This document shows, piece by piece, positions 30,094-39,630 of a stretch of DNA of 64,000 nucleotides. Made by a program: the position numbers and the translations under genes. How positions within the stretch are numbered: position 1 is the stretch's first letter; each line of letters begins with the position of its first letter. The DNA lies in contig CBDIQW010000001.1 in assembly GCA_965283955.1 (NCBI GenBank), positions 558,001 to 622,000 of the forward strand. Direction: 5' to 3'. A model generated the notes under the pieces. That model was not told the origin of the DNA. It did no database searches and was given only the letters and a program-made list of their open reading frames with translations. The DNA is from Emticicia sp965283955 (GTDB taxonomy: Bacteria > Bacteroidota > Bacteroidia > Cytophagales > Spirosomataceae).

Positions 30094-32371
30094 ATGAGTA
30101 AACAAAATTTAAAAGAAGAGGCACTTCATTACCACGCCAAAGGGCGTCCAGGTAAAATTGAAGTAGTTCCAAGTAAAGAATATGCTACCCAAAAAGATTT
30201 ATCTTTGGCGTATTCTCCAGGGGTGGCCGACCCATGTATGGCTATTTTTGAAAACCCCGAAGACGTGTATAAATATACGGCTAAAGGAAACCTTGTGGCT
30301 GTAATTTCAAACGGAACGGCTGTTTTGGGTTTAGGCGATATTGGCTACCAGCCGCAGGAAAACCCGTAATGGAAGGAAAAGGGCTTTTATTCAAAATTTA
30401 TGCCGATATTGATGTATTTGATATTGAGTTAAACACCAAAGATGTTGACGAATTTGTACGAACAGTGAAAATTCTCGAACCTACTTTTGGTGGTGTAAAC
30501 CTCGAAGATATTTCTGCTCCAGAGTGTTTTGAAATCGAAGAACGCCTAAAAGCAGAATTGAATATTCCTGTAATGCACGACGACCAACATGGCACAGCCA
30601 TTATATCGTCGGCAGCACTATTAAACGCTCTCGAATTAGTTGAAAAAGATATCTCACAAGTGAAAATTATTATCAACGGTGCGGGGGCTTCGGCAATTTC
30701 TTGTACACGTTTGTATAATTCATTGGGAGCTGATAAAAAGAACATTTTCATGTTCGATAGTAAAGGTTTGATTCACCCAAGTCGAACCAATTTGGATGGA
30801 AAAAAAATAGAATTTGCTAACGATAATATGCCAGCCGAAACTACGCTTACGGAAGCTTTAGTTGGTGCAGATGTTTTTGTTGGGCTTTCAAAAGGCAATA
30901 TTTTGAAGCAAGATATGGTAAAATCAATGGCAAAAGATGCAATTGTTTTTGCGATGGCCAACCCAACTCCAGAAATTTCATATGAAGATGCGATTGCCGC
31001 CCGTGAAGATATTATCATGGCAACTGGACGTTCGGATTACCCGAATCAGGTGAATAATGTACTTGGTTTCCCATACATTTTCCGTGGTGCATTAGATGTT
31101 CGCTCAAAAGTTATCAACGAAGAAATGAAATTGGCAGCCGTGCGTGCATTGGCCGATTTAGCGAAAAAACCAGTGCCTGACGTAGTAAATTTAGCTTATG
31201 GTGAAACCAATCTCTCGTTCAGCCGAACGTATATCATTCCAAAACCTGTTGATCCTCGTTTACTTACAACCGTTGCTCCAGCAGTTGCGAGAGCAGCAAT
31301 GGAAACAGGTGTTGCGAAGTTCCCAATTACTGATTGGGAAGCTTACGATACGCAATTGGCCAAACGTTTGGGACAAGACAACTCACTCAAGAAAGTTATT
31401 ACAAATAAGGCAAAACTTCACCCTAAACGTGTGGTTTTTGCCGATGCGGAAAACTTAACAGTTCTGAAAGCTGCACAAGAAGTACAAGATGAGAAAATTG
31501 CAACGCCAATTTTGCTTGGAAATGTTGCCAAAATTACGAAGCTGCTCGACGAAAATAATATAGATTTGCCTACTGCAGAAATCATCGACTCTCGCTCAGC
31601 CGACCAAGAAGAGCGTTTAGCAAGATTTGGTGCAATTTTCTACGAAAAACGTAAGCGTAAAGGCTATAATCATTTTGAGGCCATGCAATTGATGCAAAAT
31701 CGAAATTATTTCGGTGCGATGATGGTAGAAACTGGCGAAGCCGATGCCATGATTGGCGGTATGACCCGAAATTATCCAGAAACGATTCGTCCAGCTTTAC
31801 AGATTATTGGTCGCCAAGAAGGAGTGAAAAAGTTTCGGGTATGTATATTTTGATGAGCCGTTTTGGTCCTCTTTTCTTAGCCGATACGACCGTAAACTTC
31901 AATCCAAGTGCCGAAGAAATCGTTGAGATTACCGAATTGGCAGCCAAAGAAGTAGAAAAATTCAATATCAAGCCAAGAATAGCTCTATTGACTTACTCAA
32001 ACTTCGGAAGTGCCGATGGAGAAGATGCAGCAAAAATGCAAAAAGCAGTAAGCATTTTGAAAGATAAACACCCAACAATGATTGTCGATGGTGAAATGCA
32101 AGCTCACTTACCATTTGATATTGATTTGTTGAAAGAACAACATCCATTCAGCGATTTAGTTGATGGCCGTGCCAATACTTTGATATTCCCGAATCTTTCT
32201 TCATCAAATATTGCTTATAACATTGTAAAAGAAATTGCCAATATTGACAAAATCGGACCGATTTTATTGGGAGTAAAAAAACCAGTTCACGTACTTCAAT
32301 TGGGTAGTACAGTGCGTGAAATTGTAGATATGGTGGCAATTGCCGTTGTGGAAGCACAAGGGTTAAAATAA
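30094..32371 (+). pseudogene. maeB: NADP-dependent malic enzyme with phosphotransacetylase-like domain, frame broken
   Basis: A MaeB-type fusion of about 759 residues that decarboxylates malate to pyruvate. The malic domain shows YHAKGRPGKIEV, LAYSPGVADPC, LGLGDIG, NIPVMHDDQHGTAI and the NAD(P) motif INGAGASAIS. The C-terminal half is phosphotransacetylase-like and probably regulatory (PKRVVFADAE; SRFGPLFLADTTVN; LLTYSNFGSA). Two single-base losses split it. One is near 30351 (DIG should lead into AGKPVMEGK), one near 31831 (KK should lead into VSGMYILMSRFG). This is a conserved central enzyme, so sequencing error is very likely. TACCTTCG at 30058-30065 may be its -7 element. Confidence 0.92.
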
Positions 32372-32388
32372 CCGAACAATGACTGTTC

Positions 32389-32427
32389 AAAAGCCTTACT
32401 GAAAAAATTCCAGTAAGGCTTTTTTTA
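32389..32427 (+). terminator. terminator after malic enzyme
   Basis: 13-base arms AAAAGCCTTACTG / CAGTAAGGCTTTT with a 9-base loop, followed by T to 32427. This is a strong intrinsic terminator, lying at the 3' end of the convergent methyltransferase gene. Confidence 0.9.
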
Positions 32428-32430
32428 TGA

Positions 32431-33123
32431 TTATACGAGAATATCCTCAACTTTAAGATTCTCCAATACCAAATCATTGGCATATTTTGTAAGCACGAAA
32501 CCATGCTCAATCAAATACTCTAAACCCCATTTTTTGACCATACCATGATTGGGTAAATTGGGTTGTTCGACATGATTGATTACATGTCCTGCTCCATAAT
32601 ACACTTCTATTTCTGTAGGTTTTATACAAAATGGGGCAGAATTTATCAATGGAAAATACTCTAATGTTATAATCAATTGCTTTGTGCCTACATCCGTGAA
32701 TCGGTCAAGGGTTCGGATATATTCCGTTCGCATCTCATTCGGTAAAGCGACCAATGACGCACGGTCTAAAACCCAATCAATTTCACCTATTCGCTCTTTT
32801 GTCAAGGCTATAAAATCGGTTTTTAGGATTGTAATATTCCCCGAAACAAATGTTTCTTCATCAAGTTGGTTATATTTAAGATTATTTTCTTCAAAGAATT
32901 GTATAATTGCTTTTTCAACAATTTCTACCCCAATTACACTATTAGCAAACTGTGATAGGTAAATCATATCGACCGTTTTTCCGCATAGTGGTACAAGAAT
33001 ATTCTTCCCCTCTATACTTTCGGGATTCATGTATTGTAAAACATAGGGGTGAATATCTGGGCGGTGAAAAGAAGTGTAAAATCCACCTAAATCCCAAGAT
33101 TTGAACCAAAATGATGCTTCCAT
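32431..33123 (-). CDS. thiopurine S-methyltransferase-family protein
   Basis: A 230-residue SAM-dependent methyltransferase. WFKSWDLGGFYTSFHRPDIH, NILVPLCGKTVDMIYLSQFANSVIGVE (SAM-binding motif I region and the acidic strand 2 end), DWVLDRASLVALPNEMR and YYGAG-type loops place it in the TPMT family. Bacterial members methylate sulfur, selenium or tellurium compounds. It stands alone, in line with the LytTR pair upstream but 40 bases away. Confidence 0.85.
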   Translation of the reverse strand: MEASFWFKSWDLGGFYTSFHRPDIHPYVLQYMNPESIEGKNILVPLCGKTVDMIYLSQFANSVIGVEIVEKAIIQFFEENNLKYNQLDEETFVSGNITILKTDFIALTKERIGEIDWVLDRASLVALPNEMRTEYIRTLDRFTDVGTKQLIITLEYFPLINSAPFCIKPTEIEVYYGAGHVINHVEQPNLPNHGMVKKWGLEYLIEHGFVLTKYANDLVLENLKVEDILV

Positions 33124-33163
33124 GGCTAAAAGAGTAAGTTTGAATGTTTATGGCTAAATATTT

Positions 33164-33448
33164 TTAATTCCAACGAGGATTAGTAATGAGTATCAGCAAA
33201 AGCCATAATCCGAAAATTATTGCTGGAACTGCCGAAATGCTTAATATAAAATTGGCTATTTTAATACTCCCTTTTTCTTTCAACAAAAAGCCAGAAATCA
33301 GTATGCTTGCAAGAGCGATTAAAATTAACAACCAAAGACCCATATTCTGACTCGAAACACTTTTGTCGAAAATTCCAATGACAAAAAAGTACAAGAAAAT
33401 CAAGAGAGTCAGTGTATCTATTCCGAAAAATATCCAAAACCAAATCAT
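33164..33448 (-). CDS. small membrane protein paired with LytTR
   Basis: A 94-residue protein starting at the ATG at 33448 (MIWFWIFFGIDTL), 2 bases after the LytTR stop; a longer start at 33484 would overlap that gene. Three hydrophobic helices (about 1-25, 35-55, 64-88) and almost no other features. It is not assigned to a family. Small membrane proteins next to short LytTR regulators can act as their membrane inhibitors (LytTR regulatory systems); this is inference from gene order. Confidence 0.6.
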   Translation of the reverse strand: MIWFWIFFGIDTLTLLIFLYFFVIGIFDKSVSSQNMGLWLLILIALASILISGFLLKEKGSIKIANFILSISAVPAIIFGLWLLLILITNPRWN

Positions 33449-33450
33449 AA

Positions 33451-33777
33451 CTAAGCGGCAAAATTTTGTAAAACAAGATTCCATCGTCTTCTCGAAATTT
33501 GGAGTTCAGTTTTGTCAGCCATGACTACTTTTTTCTCAATTTCATCAACTGCCTTTACGTATCTTTTATTGACGATACACGATTTGCTCACTCGAATAAA
33601 GTTTTCAGGGAGAATCTTTGTGTACATGGCTAAGGTATAGGACATCAGTTCTTGTTTTCCTGAATAAAAAATAAATGAAGTGTAATTGAGTTTTCCTTCT
33701 AATCTTACAATTTCATTAGTAGCAGTCTGTAATAGATGCTGATGCTTTCTGTGAGGTTTTCTGATTTTAGTTTTCAT
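33451..33777 (-). CDS. stand-alone LytTR DNA-binding protein
   Basis: A 108-residue protein consisting of a LytTR domain only: EIVRLEGKLNYTSFIFYSGK, LPENFIRVSKSCIVNKRYVKAV (the RVSKS..VN core) and ADKTELQISRRRW. There is no receiver domain, so phosphorelay control is unlikely. It is followed 2 bases later by a small membrane protein, resembling LytTR-inhibitor pairs. About 285 bases of AT-rich DNA separate it from the divergent fibre-protein array, which it could regulate. Confidence 0.85.
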   Translation of the reverse strand: MKTKIRKPHRKHQHLLQTATNEIVRLEGKLNYTSFIFYSGKQELMSYTLAMYTKILPENFIRVSKSCIVNKRYVKAVDEIEKKVVMADKTELQISRRRWNLVLQNFAA

Positions 33778-34061
33778 GGCTTGCTAAATTGTTTTTTTTA
33801 TGGCTAATTGACACATCAAAATTGGCAGGTAAAAAAACAAACTTCAATATTTTTATAATCAATGGAAGAAAATACCTTATGAATTGCTTTTTTTCTAAAA
33901 CGAACCGTTTTTTGTAGTTTTTTAAGGTTTTTAATGCTAAAATCTACTCAAAGTAATGTTTATGACCATCCAACTTTCATTTTCTGCTATTCAATTTCTT
34001 TTTTTTTGGCAAATAAGTTCCAGCTCTCAACTTCGTGGCATCAAATCAATCAAACATTACC

Positions 34062-34724
34062 ATGAAAAAACTAATCCCTTTATTTTTCTTCTTTCATTCT
34101 GCTCTTTTGGGCAGTCAATTACGCTTGTTCCTAACTCAAGCAGCACTACCGAAGTTTTAAAATTTAAAAAACTGGCTTTGGATTAGACCATAGAAATGCA
34201 GCTAATACCATAGGTGTTGGAACGTACGCTCTCAACACTTCGGGGTTTATACAAACGCATACAAACCATGATTTGGGTTTTAGGACAAATAATACTGGCT
34301 CTGTTCAAATGGTATTGACAACTACTGGAAAAGTTGGCATCGGATTCACTTCACCTTCGGGTGAACTCTGGTAAATGGTACGACACTCATTACAGGTAAT
34401 TTAGAGATGGGAACGCTACTTGGCGTTGATGAACTCACTATCGGCGGTGGTACTGCCATCAATAAGTTTATAAAGACAACTCTAAGCAATCAGCAGATTG
34501 CCGTTGTGGCTGCGGGTGGTTGTTTGGCTCAAAATTATACTGTATTAGGCGTTGGTGCAGGTGATACAGTCGTAATGAATGTTAAAACGGCTTTCTCCAA
34601 TTTATCAGTAGAAAATGTCAGAGTAACTGGCACAGACCAAGTACAGGTAATGTTTTGTAATATTAGCAATGCAAATACACCATTATTAACTGGTATCTCG
34701 ATGTCATTTTTTGTAATTAAATAA
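34062..34724 (+). pseudogene. secreted fibre-like protein 1 of array, frame broken
   Basis: Reconstructed as about 220 residues. A signal peptide (MKKLIPLFFFF...FGQ) is followed by SITLVPNSSS, GLDHRNAANTIGVGTY, VLTTTGKVGIGFTSPSGEL, VNGTTLITGN and a C-terminal domain with GGCLAQNYTVLGVGAGD and VQVMFCN. It needs three one-base insertions (near 34103, 34172 and 34371) to read as one protein. It aligns throughout with the intact next gene. Three lesions in 660 bases is dense, so real decay is possible here. Confidence 0.75.
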
Positions 34725-34748
34725 ATCATTTTCTTAAAAAAATAAACC

Positions 34749-35393
34749 ATGAAAAAAATACTCCTACTTACTTTTTTCGCTTCGTTTGGAGCTTTTGGGC
34801 AGTCGACTTCTCTACTTCCAAATTCTAATTTAGTAATCAAGAAAAATGGAATAGGCTTAGACCACCGAAATCTTGATAATTCTGTCGGTGTTGGTACTTA
34901 TGTTGACCAATACAGTGCTTATATTCAATCTCATACAAATCACCCATTGAATTTTACAATCGGTAATGGGACAGCAAAAATGACGCTACTACCAAATGGA
35001 AATTTTGGAATTGGTACATCGACACCAACCGCCAAACTCCACGTTGTAGGAAACGCTTTATTTACAGAGGAATTCAATGGTGGAGGTTTATCAACCAATA
35101 CCATAGAAATTGGCAATGGAACGACAATCAATAAATATTTTGAGGTTTTTCTAACTGGTCAGCAAATCACTTCGATGCCCGGCAATAGTTGTAGTACACA
35201 ATTTTATACCGTATCTGGAGTAGCACTTGGCGATATTGTGATTATGAATATGGATAACCCATCCACCAACCTGTCGGTGGCGAGTGTAAGAGCCAGTGGT
35301 TCTGATGCCGTAATGGTAAAGTTTTGTAATGCTGACGGCTCAAGTTCTGCTTTGGAAACAGGTAAAGCCATGAAATTTAGCGTGTTTAAGTGA
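34749..35393 (+). CDS. secreted fibre-like protein 2 of array
   Basis: A 214-residue secreted protein, the intact reference member of the array. It has a signal peptide MKKILLLTFFASFGAFGQ, STSLLPNSNL, NGIGLDHRN, a GIGTSTPTAKLHVVGNALF segment (a repeat seen in phage tail-fibre and endosialidase-chaperone proteins), then a C-terminal domain of about 85 residues. That domain has CSTQFYTVSGVALGDIVI, LSVASVRASGSDAVMVKFCN and the end MKFSVFK. Two Cys (CST and FCN) recur in the family and could form a disulfide. Function is unknown; surface or extracellular binding is my inference. Confidence 0.8.
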   Translation: MKKILLLTFFASFGAFGQSTSLLPNSNLVIKKNGIGLDHRNLDNSVGVGTYVDQYSAYIQSHTNHPLNFTIGNGTAKMTLLPNGNFGIGTSTPTAKLHVVGNALFTEEFNGGGLSTNTIEIGNGTTINKYFEVFLTGQQITSMPGNSCSTQFYTVSGVALGDIVIMNMDNPSTNLSVASVRASGSDAVMVKFCNADGSSSALETGKAMKFSVFK

Positions 35394-35537
35394 GTATTTA
35401 ATGCTTAAAGCAGTGTTTTACCCCTTCTTTTCAATTATGAAAATCATTCCCAAAATCTAACCCTTTTTCATAGGATAGGGTTTGCAAACCCAATTACGAA
35501 TCAATAATTTTAAAAATAAAATAGCTCAAATACAATC

Positions 35538-36199
35538 ATGAAAAAACTAATAATGTTTTCGTTTTTCACTTCAATTACCACATTCGGTCAATCAATTACC
35601 ATTACGCCCAATTCGTTGGACAATAGTGAATTGATGCACTTCAAAAACAGGGTATCGGATTAGACCATCGTAGCTCTGATAATGCCAGTGGCTTAGGAAC
35701 TTATACGGGTAATACATCAACTTTTATCCAGACACATACAAACCACCCCTTAAAATTTGCAACCAATAATGGAATAGCTCAAATGACCCTACAAACTGAT
35801 GGTAATTTGGGTATCGGAACAGAAAATCCAACTCAAAAACTGCATGTGGTAGGAGGTGGATACATCACTGGAAATGTAGATATCAATGGCTTAACAACTA
35901 CCCCAAATATAAATATCAATACTTCGAGCAATTTATTCAAATTTGATGAATGGGTGCTTATTGGACATCAGATTCCAAGTATTGCAAGCAAATCATGCAG
36001 CACGCAAACCTATACAGTTTCGGGTGTGAACGCAACAGATATCATAATTCTGAATTTAGAAAGCGTAGCTTCTGTCATTTCAGTGGGCAATGTGAGGGCT
36101 TCTGCCAGTAGCCAAATAGAAGTAAAATTTTGTAATGTCAGACCAACCGCTTCTGCGGTACAAAGTGCCATCCAAATGAGAGTTACAATTATTAGATAA
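35538..36199 (+). pseudogene. secreted fibre-like protein 3 of array, frame broken
   Basis: About 220 residues with one missing base near 35650. The signal peptide MKKLIMFSFFTSITTFGQ and SITITPNSLDNSELMHFKN lie in one frame. GIGLDHRSSDNASGLGTY, GNLGIGTENPTQKLHVVGG and the C-terminal domain (CSTQTYTVSGVNATDIII, VKFCN, end MRVTIIR) lie in the other. It is a clear paralogue of member 2 with the same domain order. Confidence 0.78.
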
Positions 36200-36330
36200 A
36201 ACAATTCGATTCGACCATAAAACCATTCAAAGTCTAATTCCTACTACTCACTCATAAAAGTTTTATCAACCCATTCGTTTCAATCAATTTTGACCCATCA
36301 AACCAGAACAAACCAGAAAACTTTATTACC

Positions 36331-37288
36331 ATGAAAAAGCAATTATCAAATATCACAATGAAAAAACTATTCTTAAATTTTATCATTTTATTCCCCTCTG
36401 GGGTTAGGGGGCATTGCTTACGCCCAATCAGGCATGATGCTACCCGATGGATTTGTAGTACCAAAATCTGCCACTGCCCCTACTTGTGCAGTTGCCGACA
36501 AAGGCAAATTGTATTATAACACAACTACGAACGACCTCATGGTTTGCGATGGAACGCAATGGAACGCCGCCGAATCGCAATGGGCTGGAGGAGCAACATC
36601 TTCTGACCCGTTAAGTTTTAGTGGAAAGGTTGGTATCAAAACCACTACCCCTGCTTATGATTTGGATGTAAACGGTACTCAAAAAGTTTCTGGAGACTTG
36701 TTTGCAAATAGAATAGGAATAGGCAGCACTTCTATACCAAGTTTTGCAATTCAAGTTACGGATGGTGATATTGCCATCAGAAGCACTGCTGATGCCAAAA
36801 CTTGGAGATATGATTATGACGATGCCCTCAATGCTCTTACACTCAAAGAAGACAATACCAACCGCATGATTTTTGCCAATGGAGGCAATATCGGTATTGG
36901 TTCAACCAATCCAACTTACAAATTGCAAGTGGATGGTTCGGGTTATTTTAGTGGCGATTTATTTGTTAATGGTGGCAAGGGGATTGTTAGAAGTACCACA
37001 ACCAATCCGATAAAATGCCATGTAACACCAGCGAGTTTGGGAACTACGTTTACCATATCGGCAGGGCTTTGTGCTACCTCAAATGTATCAATTACTTCGG
37101 CCGGTTATACGGCTGCACCCACTTGCCCAAATAGGCAATTTAGTAAGTGAACCGGTGATTTTGGCAAATTGAATATCAATGTACAATCTACCAGCACCAC
37201 TACCGTTGTGGTTAGATTTTGTAATAATACAGCCAGCAATATTACATTGGGCAATATGGTTTTTAATTTGATGTGTATAGGGCAGTAA
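36331..37288 (+). pseudogene. secreted fibre-like protein 4 of array, frame broken
   Basis: About 315 residues. The start is uncertain (ATG 36331 or 36358). A C/G-block repeat (36388-36410) lies exactly in the signal-peptide region and the frame shifts there; after it YAQSGMMLPDGFVVPKS begins the mature part. Middle segments contain LYYNTTTNDLMVCDGTQWN, GKVGIKTTTPAYDLDVNG and NIGIGSTNPTYKLQVDG. An in-frame TGA at 37148-37150 interrupts QFSK/TGDFGK, beyond which VVVRFCN and NLMCIGQ complete the conserved end. One indel plus one nonsense codon. Confidence 0.72.
36388..36410. repeat. REP-like C/G-block inside a coding region
   Basis: TTATTCCCC followed by TCTGGGGTTAGGGG, nearly the same block as at 28613-28637. 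Here it lies within the signal-peptide part of fibre gene 4 and coincides with its frame break. Confidence 0.6.
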
Positions 37289-37506
37289 AAAATAAACATT
37301 TTTTAAAATTTAGGTAATTGGTTAAAAACAATGGAACACAGATAACAAAGATGCAAGCAACGCAGATTATCACGGATTTTCATAGGCTTTATTAATGAAA
37401 AAAACAGCTAACCAAAATATCAGATGAACCTAAATTTATTATTTTAAAATAATTACTAAAATTTAAAATCCCCCCGTTAGGGACGGGATGCGTAATCATA
37501 AGAGTC

Positions 37507-38403
37507 ATGAAAACAATAACCATTCTCGTTCTAACAGCCATTATCTCATTCAAGAGCTTTGCTCAATCAACTATTATTCAGCCAGAGGTATTCCAATTAC
37601 ATTTAAGCACTGCCGCCTGCCCTTCGGCTGACTATACAGGAAGCATCTTTTACAACTCAAATTCAAATTTATTTAACTATTGTGTTGGAATAAACAACTT
37701 TAGGGCAGGTGGAGGGCACTGGATTGGCACCACCTCTATCTATCGAAATTCTATTGTTGGAATCAGAAAAGGAATCCCACTTTATGATTTAGACATCAAC
37801 GGAAACAACAGGGCAACAGATTTTTATGTAGGCGGCAATATAGGTATTGGCACCTCTACACCTATTCATAAAATAGAGTTGGTAGATAGAGAGTTTGCAA
37901 TCAGTAGCACAGCTGATGCTTCGATTTGGAAGCATAGATATCTTGCCGATAGATTTGATATCGTGGAAGGTGGTTTACAAAGACTACAAATTTATAATGG
38001 TGGAAATATGGGGATTGGTGGTTATTCTTTTACTCCAAAACTATATGTCAATGGAGCGGTAAATTTTGATGGGAATCTAAGAGAAAGTGGCTTTGGAACC
38101 ATGGCAAGTACCGAAACTACCGTACAACAAATGGCTACTGCTACTATGACTGTTTCAAGTTTAAGCATACCTGCCAACTCTTGTGCAACTTGGGGATTTA
38201 GTAAACCATCTTCGGCTCTATTTACAAATCCCCCAGCAGGGTTTATCGGGAATAAAATAAGTGGTAGCAGTGCTGATGAACATATTCTATTGACCGTTGA
38301 AAATATGACTACCAGTGGAGGAACTGTGCGTTTTTGTAATAATTTAAGCAGTGCTCGAACCTTATCAAGTATTGTGTATTCAATTGTTATGATTGGTGAA
38401 TGA
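37507..38403 (+). CDS. secreted fibre-like protein 5 of array
   Basis: A 298-residue secreted protein with signal peptide MKTITILVLTAIISFKSFAQ. It opens with STIIQPEVFQLHLSTAACPS, a short head resembling LYYNxxxxxxxxC segments of neighbours (FYNSNSNLFNYCVG). Then come PLYDLDINGNNRATDFYVGG, NIGIGTSTPIHKIELVDREF, ISSTADASIWKHRY (shared with member 4) and a C-terminal part with SIPANSCATWGF, GGTVRFCN and SIVMIGE. It shares the paired SC..T and FCN motif with the rest of the array. Unknown function. Confidence 0.8.
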   Translation: MKTITILVLTAIISFKSFAQSTIIQPEVFQLHLSTAACPSADYTGSIFYNSNSNLFNYCVGINNFRAGGGHWIGTTSIYRNSIVGIRKGIPLYDLDINGNNRATDFYVGGNIGIGTSTPIHKIELVDREFAISSTADASIWKHRYLADRFDIVEGGLQRLQIYNGGNMGIGGYSFTPKLYVNGAVNFDGNLRESGFGTMASTETTVQQMATATMTVSSLSIPANSCATWGFSKPSSALFTNPPAGFIGNKISGSSADEHILLTVENMTTSGGTVRFCNNLSSARTLSSIVYSIVMIGE

Positions 38404-38435
38404 TGGGTTTTACAATTATATTTTATAAACCAAAC

Positions 38436-38467
38436 CAGTAGAGCCGTTGTATGCAACGGCTCTACTG
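38436..38467. repeat. palindromic repeat, GTTGnATGCAAC type
   Basis: Arms CAGTAGAGCCGTTG / CAACGGCTCTACTG around TATG, 32 bases after the stop of fibre gene 5. It has the same core as the palindrome at 58175-58196, so it is a dispersed element; it may also work as a transcription terminator. Confidence 0.75.
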
Positions 38468-38612
38468 CGTTTTATGCAACCCAAATTCCATTCACCTCTC
38501 ATTTTTATCATTTCGATTACTAAAATTGTTTATTGATTCAGATAAAATTTATTAGGTTATTTTATGGGTATAATTTTGAGGTATCAAACAAATAGAAATT
38601 ATCTTTAGACTC

Positions 38613-39581
38613 ATGAAACACATTTTTCAAACCATCATCTTAGGTTTTTTCCTTTCATATTCGAGTTTTGCACAATCAATAAGTATAAATCCAAACTCAC
38701 TGTCTTTACCAAATGTAGGTACTCTTGCAACTTGCGATGCTTCTGCAAAAGGGCAACAGGTATTTTTAACTACCGACAACAAAGTCTATTATTGCAATGG
38801 TACTACCTGGCAAGGGATGACCGGTGGGGAATTAAGTCTTCCTCATTCTTCAACACTCTCAAGTACTTCGACACTTTTAAATTTGAAAAATACTGGTAGC
38901 GGTAATGGTATTATTTCCGAAGCAAGCGGGAGTATTTCTGTGGGTGTGACGGGTAAAAGTACTTCATACATTGGGACTCATGGAATTAGTTCAACGTATA
39001 TTGGAATTTATGGAGAAAGCACTTCGGGTACTGGTGGATATTTTACAAGCCAATCAGGAAATGCACTTGGAATTGCAGGAAAATTTAATGTTAATGGAAG
39101 TACAGGTACGGTAGGGTCAAAATTAGAAATAAACTCAAATGGACTCCCTCAGTGGCAAAATGCAATAGCTTTTTCTGCTAAAGACGTAGGTGCAAATAAC
39201 TTTTCTGTGGTGAATAATACAGATGTAAAGATTCCTTTTATAGTTGAAGACTATGATTTAGACAATGATTTTGCAAACAACTCATTTACAGCTCCTGTAA
39301 CAGGAATTTATCATTTTGATGCAGCAATTCTGTGGAATGCCCCAGCAGTTTCAACAGGTTATTTTGGGCTATCACTTATGGTTAATAATTCAATATATTT
39401 AACAACCAGAACTCCAGCTTCCCAATCCCAATCATCATCAAATGCAATAAGCATCGATGTAGCATTAAATGCAGGGGCAGTTGTCGATTTATATGCTTTT
39501 CAATCTACTGGTGTTTCTCAAACCATCAACAATTCGGGTGCAGCGGCACGTTTTACAGGGCGTTTGGTGAATCGTAGATAA
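38613..39581 (+). CDS. secreted C1q-like domain protein, member 6 of array
   Basis: A 322-residue secreted protein with signal peptide MKHIFQTIILGFFLSYSSFAQ. SISINPNSLSLPNVGTLATC and VFLTTDNKVYYCNGTTWQG are followed by a Gly/Ser/Thr-rich stalk (about 75-165, GVTGKSTSYIGTHGISSTYI-type repeats). The C-terminal domain (about 185-322, FSAKDVGANNFSVV, IPFIVEDYDLDNDF, FTAPVTGIYHFDAAILW, GAAARFTGRLVN) has the C1q/TNF-like pattern FxAPxxGxYxF. C1q-like domains usually form trimers and bind partners. The head is shared with the array but the C-terminus is different, as in modular fibres. Confidence 0.82.
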   Translation: MKHIFQTIILGFFLSYSSFAQSISINPNSLSLPNVGTLATCDASAKGQQVFLTTDNKVYYCNGTTWQGMTGGELSLPHSSTLSSTSTLLNLKNTGSGNGIISEASGSISVGVTGKSTSYIGTHGISSTYIGIYGESTSGTGGYFTSQSGNALGIAGKFNVNGSTGTVGSKLEINSNGLPQWQNAIAFSAKDVGANNFSVVNNTDVKIPFIVEDYDLDNDFANNSFTAPVTGIYHFDAAILWNAPAVSTGYFGLSLMVNNSIYLTTRTPASQSQSSSNAISIDVALNAGAVVDLYAFQSTGVSQTINNSGAAARFTGRLVNRR

Positions 39582-39630
39582 AATATCCAAAAAAATCATT
39601 ATGCTTGATAAACTAAAATCAAAATAAACT

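Noticed and set aside
30369..31853. Stand-alone truncated malic enzyme
   Set aside because: Both flanking frames supply the missing N- and C-terminal parts of the normal fusion enzyme.
33956..34186. Plus-strand frame overlapping the first fibre gene
   Set aside because: Its end (SFCSFGQSITLVPN) is the true fibre protein read after a frame break; its start lies in untranslated DNA.
37330..37385. Possible small RNA between fibre genes 4 and 5
   Set aside because: The stretch resembles the degenerate ACAGAT...CACGGATT intergenic repeats of Bacteroidota; no promoter or terminator frames it.
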